From NCBI GenBank assembly GCA_030684415.1, contig JAUXNL010000557.1:1-15700 (forward strand): DNA of 15,700 nt. The letters are read 5' to 3'. The position numbers were made by a program, and so were the translations under genes. The stretch comes from Moraxellaceae bacterium (lineage in GTDB: Bacteria > Pseudomonadota > Gammaproteobacteria > Pseudomonadales > Moraxellaceae). Below, piece after piece: positions 13,943 through 15,700 of this stretch (within the stretch, counting starts at the first letter, position 1; every line of letters begins with the position of its first letter). The notes under the pieces are model-generated. The model worked only from the letters and a program-made list of their open reading frames with translations. It had not been told where the DNA came from and made no database searches.

Positions 13943-14289
13943 GACGTCATCCTTATTTCTTCGGGGCGCCAGTGGCGCAAGACAAACGGGAGGCAGCGCC
14001 GGCAGGCAAGTACCGGCGAAATCGGGCGTGACTCTAGCAGAAAACAAGACCGCTCATGTGACGTAGGGGACGTGCGTTGGTGGCTTCACGGTCAACGCGA
14101 TGGCCTTGTGAATGACCTCGTGAGTGATGTCGTGAATGGCCAGTCATGGCGAGTGGGTAAATCGCGCCGATGATGGCGCATTTGCTGACATGCCAGCGTT
14201 TGCATGACAGGGATGTCAATGCAGATACAGCCTTCTGTGCTAGGGTGCCGCCACCGGAAACCCTGCCGGGTAAACACAAGGAGCCTCCC
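13943..14289. promoter_or_regulatory. Divergent control region between the reductase and thiolase genes
   Basis: This 347-base gap has no gene. Candidate extended -10 boxes face both ways: TGC-TAGAGT on the minus strand (hexamer 14036-14031) for the reductase and TGC-TAGGGT on the plus strand (hexamer 14241-14246) for the thiolase; -35 boxes are weak. An inverted repeat, TGCATGACA / TGTCAATGCA (14201-14223), lies just upstream of the second. A perfect ATGACGTCAT palindrome (13941-13950) overlaps the reductase start codon. The shared dyads make joint control by one repressor plausible, but I match no known FadR or PsrA site. Confidence 0.4.
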
Positions 14290-15567
14290 ATGTCCGCCCT
14301 CCGTCGCGTCGCCATTATTGGCGGCAACCGCATTCCCTTTGCCCGTTCCAATGGTGCGTTCGCCACTGCTTCCAATATCGACATGCTGACTGCTGCACTC
14401 GACGGCCTCGTCTCGCGTTACAAGCTGGACGGTGAGCGCTTGGGTGAAGTGGCTGCGGGTGCCGTGCTCAAACTGGCCCGTGATTTCAACATGACGCGTG
14501 AGTCCGTGCTCAATACGCGCCTCGCGCCTGAAACCCCGGCTTGTGACATGCAGCAAGCCTGTGGCACCGGCCTGCAGGCCATCAATTACATCGCCAACAA
14601 GATCGCCACCGGCCAGATTGAAGTCGGTATTGGCGGCGGTGTGGACACCACGTCGGATGCACCGATTGCCGTGAGCGACGAGTTGCGTCAGTTCATGCTG
14701 TCGTTGAACCGCGCCAAGGACAACAAGGAGCGCCTGAAGGCGCTGGCCAAGTTCCGTCCCGGCATGATGGGAATTGAAATTCCACGCAATGGCGAGCCGC
14801 GCACCGGTCTTTCCATGGGTGAGCACCAGGCCATTACCACGGCGGAATGGAATATTGCGCGTGAGGCACAAGACGAGCTGGCCTATCTCTCGCACAAGAA
14901 CATGGCAGCGGCGTATGAGCGTGGTTTCTTTGCCGATCTGATGACGCCGTTCATGGGCCTTGAGCGTGACGACAACCTGCGCCCGGGCTCGACGATTGAA
15001 AAGCTAGCCACCCTCAAGCCGGTGTTTGGTGATCGTGAGAAGGGCACCATGACCGCCGGTAATTCCACGCCGCTGACCGATGGGGCTTCCGTTGTGCTGC
15101 TGGCGTCTGAAGAGTGGGCCAAGGCCAAGGGTCTTCCTGTGCTGGCTTACTTCACCACCTCTGAACTGGCGGCAATTGATTTCGTGCACAAGAAAGAAGG
15201 CCTGCTGATGGCGCCTGCTTATGCTGTGCCACGCATGCTGGCGCGCGTCGGCCTGACCCTGCAGGATTTTGATTACTACGAAATCCATGAAGCTTTTGCA
15301 GGCCAGGTACTGTCCACGCTCAAGGCTTGGGAAGACGAAAAGTTCTGCAAGGAACGCCTTGGCCTGAAAAAGCCGCTGGGCTCGATTGATCGTAGCAAGC
15401 TCAACGTCAACGGCTCTTCGCTCGCAGCCGGGCATCCGTTTGCGGCGACGGGCGGACGTATTGTGGCGTCTGCCGCCAAGCATCTGGCTGAGAAGGGCAG
15501 TGGCCGTACGCTGGTGTCGATCTGCGCGGCAGGTGGGCAAGGCGTGGTGGCGATTATCGAGCGCTAA
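14290..15567 (+). CDS. Acetyl-CoA C-acyltransferase, FadI/FadA2-type thiolase
   Basis: The 425-aa thiolase has nucleophile C91 (QQACGTGLQ), H333 in EIHEAFAGQ, H382 in GHPFAATGGR and acid/base C412 in CAAGGQG. The HEAFAGQ version (His rather than Asn) is typical of the FadI/trifunctional-enzyme beta branch and of mycobacterial FadA2. It catalyses reversible thiolysis of 3-oxoacyl-CoA to acetyl-CoA and shortened acyl-CoA in the cytosol. The start ATG 14290 has AAGGAG (14278-14283) 6 bases upstream and gives the family N-terminus (MSALRRVAIIGGNRIPF); an ATG at 14170 would add 40 unrelated residues. It is divergent from the FabG4-type gene and, with the dehydratase, repeats the Rv0241c-Rv0242c / Rv0243 arrangement of mycobacteria. 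A strong terminator follows. Confidence 0.93.
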   Translation: MSALRRVAIIGGNRIPFARSNGAFATASNIDMLTAALDGLVSRYKLDGERLGEVAAGAVLKLARDFNMTRESVLNTRLAPETPACDMQQACGTGLQAINYIANKIATGQIEVGIGGGVDTTSDAPIAVSDELRQFMLSLNRAKDNKERLKALAKFRPGMMGIEIPRNGEPRTGLSMGEHQAITTAEWNIAREAQDELAYLSHKNMAAAYERGFFADLMTPFMGLERDDNLRPGSTIEKLATLKPVFGDREKGTMTAGNSTPLTDGASVVLLASEEWAKAKGLPVLAYFTTSELAAIDFVHKKEGLLMAPAYAVPRMLARVGLTLQDFDYYEIHEAFAGQVLSTLKAWEDEKFCKERLGLKKPLGSIDRSKLNVNGSSLAAGHPFAATGGRIVASAAKHLAEKGSGRTLVSICAAGGQGVVAIIER

Positions 15568-15610
15568 GGCGGCCGGCTGTGTAATCGCAGCGCTCTGAAC
15601 GCGCTGGTTA

Positions 15611-15656
15611 CCGGGTTCACCCGGAGTGCCCGATGCTATGCATCGGGCACTTTTTT
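15611..15656 (+). terminator. Rho-independent terminator of the thiolase gene
   Basis: The main stem GTGCCCGATGC (15626-15636) with GCATCGGGCAC (15640-15650) has a 3-base TAT loop, an extra A-T pair and six T's (15651-15656). A small hairpin, CCGGGT-TC-ACCCGG (15611-15624), directly precedes it. It ends the thiolase transcript 44-90 bases after the stop codon. Confidence 0.93.
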
Positions 15657-15700
15657 ATGGGCGTGCCGATGTAATGTTGATGTGAGGGGCGACATGGGGC

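Noticed and set aside
13943..14047. N-terminal extension of the FabG4-type protein (502 aa)
   Set aside because: The extra 35 residues are Pro-rich and unlike the family, and a Shine-Dalgarno precedes ATG 13942.

Overview
The window looks like chromosomal DNA of an oil- or lipid-degrading gammaproteobacterium of the Pseudomonas/Alcanivorax type. This is inferred from the gene families, the REP-type repeats and the generally GC-rich coding sequence; no rRNA or other taxonomic marker is present. It holds ordinary metabolic genes, one visibly AT-richer accessory stretch (about 100-1850) and several repeat-rich intergenic regions.

Layout. Positions 1-41 are the last codons of an unidentified gene, followed by a strong terminator. 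From about 180 to 1850 lies a small integron-type gene-cassette array on the minus strand with no integrase in view (a CALIN-like array). It has three small orphan genes: a 93-aa protein, a 170-aa membrane-anchored protein and a 162-aa exported protein with a TonB-like AgmX/PglI C-terminal domain. Two well-supported attC sites separate them, and a third, degenerate one may precede them. Next is an SCP2 sterol-carrier-like gene (2402-2785, +). Minus-strand genes follow: a CoxE-type VWA protein (2861-4252), a REP/REPIN-rich gap, a MoxR-type AAA+ ATPase (4544-5476), and a BtuCD/HmuUV-type ABC importer ATPase and permease (5511-7246) that overlap at ATGA.

A divergent plus-strand group starts at 7405. 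It has a serine beta-lactamase/family VIII esterase-like hydrolase, then a compact three-gene unit (8700-11203): an exported MpaB/DUF2236-family oxygenase, an exported FMN-binding protein with a covalent-flavinylation motif, and a four-helix, histidine-containing membrane protein. This unit reads as a self-contained redox module, with a cell-surface oxygenase, a flavin carrier and a probable membrane b-type cytochrome. It is the best candidate for a little-described system here. A MITE-like repeat and a 20-bp-stem bidirectional terminator close the unit.

The right end (11471-15567) carries the lipid-metabolism locus known from mycobacteria as htdX-fabG4 / fadA2: a MaoC-type double-hotdog dehydratase and a high-molecular-weight FabG on the minus strand, and a FadI/FadA2-type thiolase divergent on the plus strand. 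Together these could supply three of the four steps of an acyl-CoA chain-shortening or chain-lengthening cycle. A strong terminator at 15625-15656 ends the thiolase transcript.
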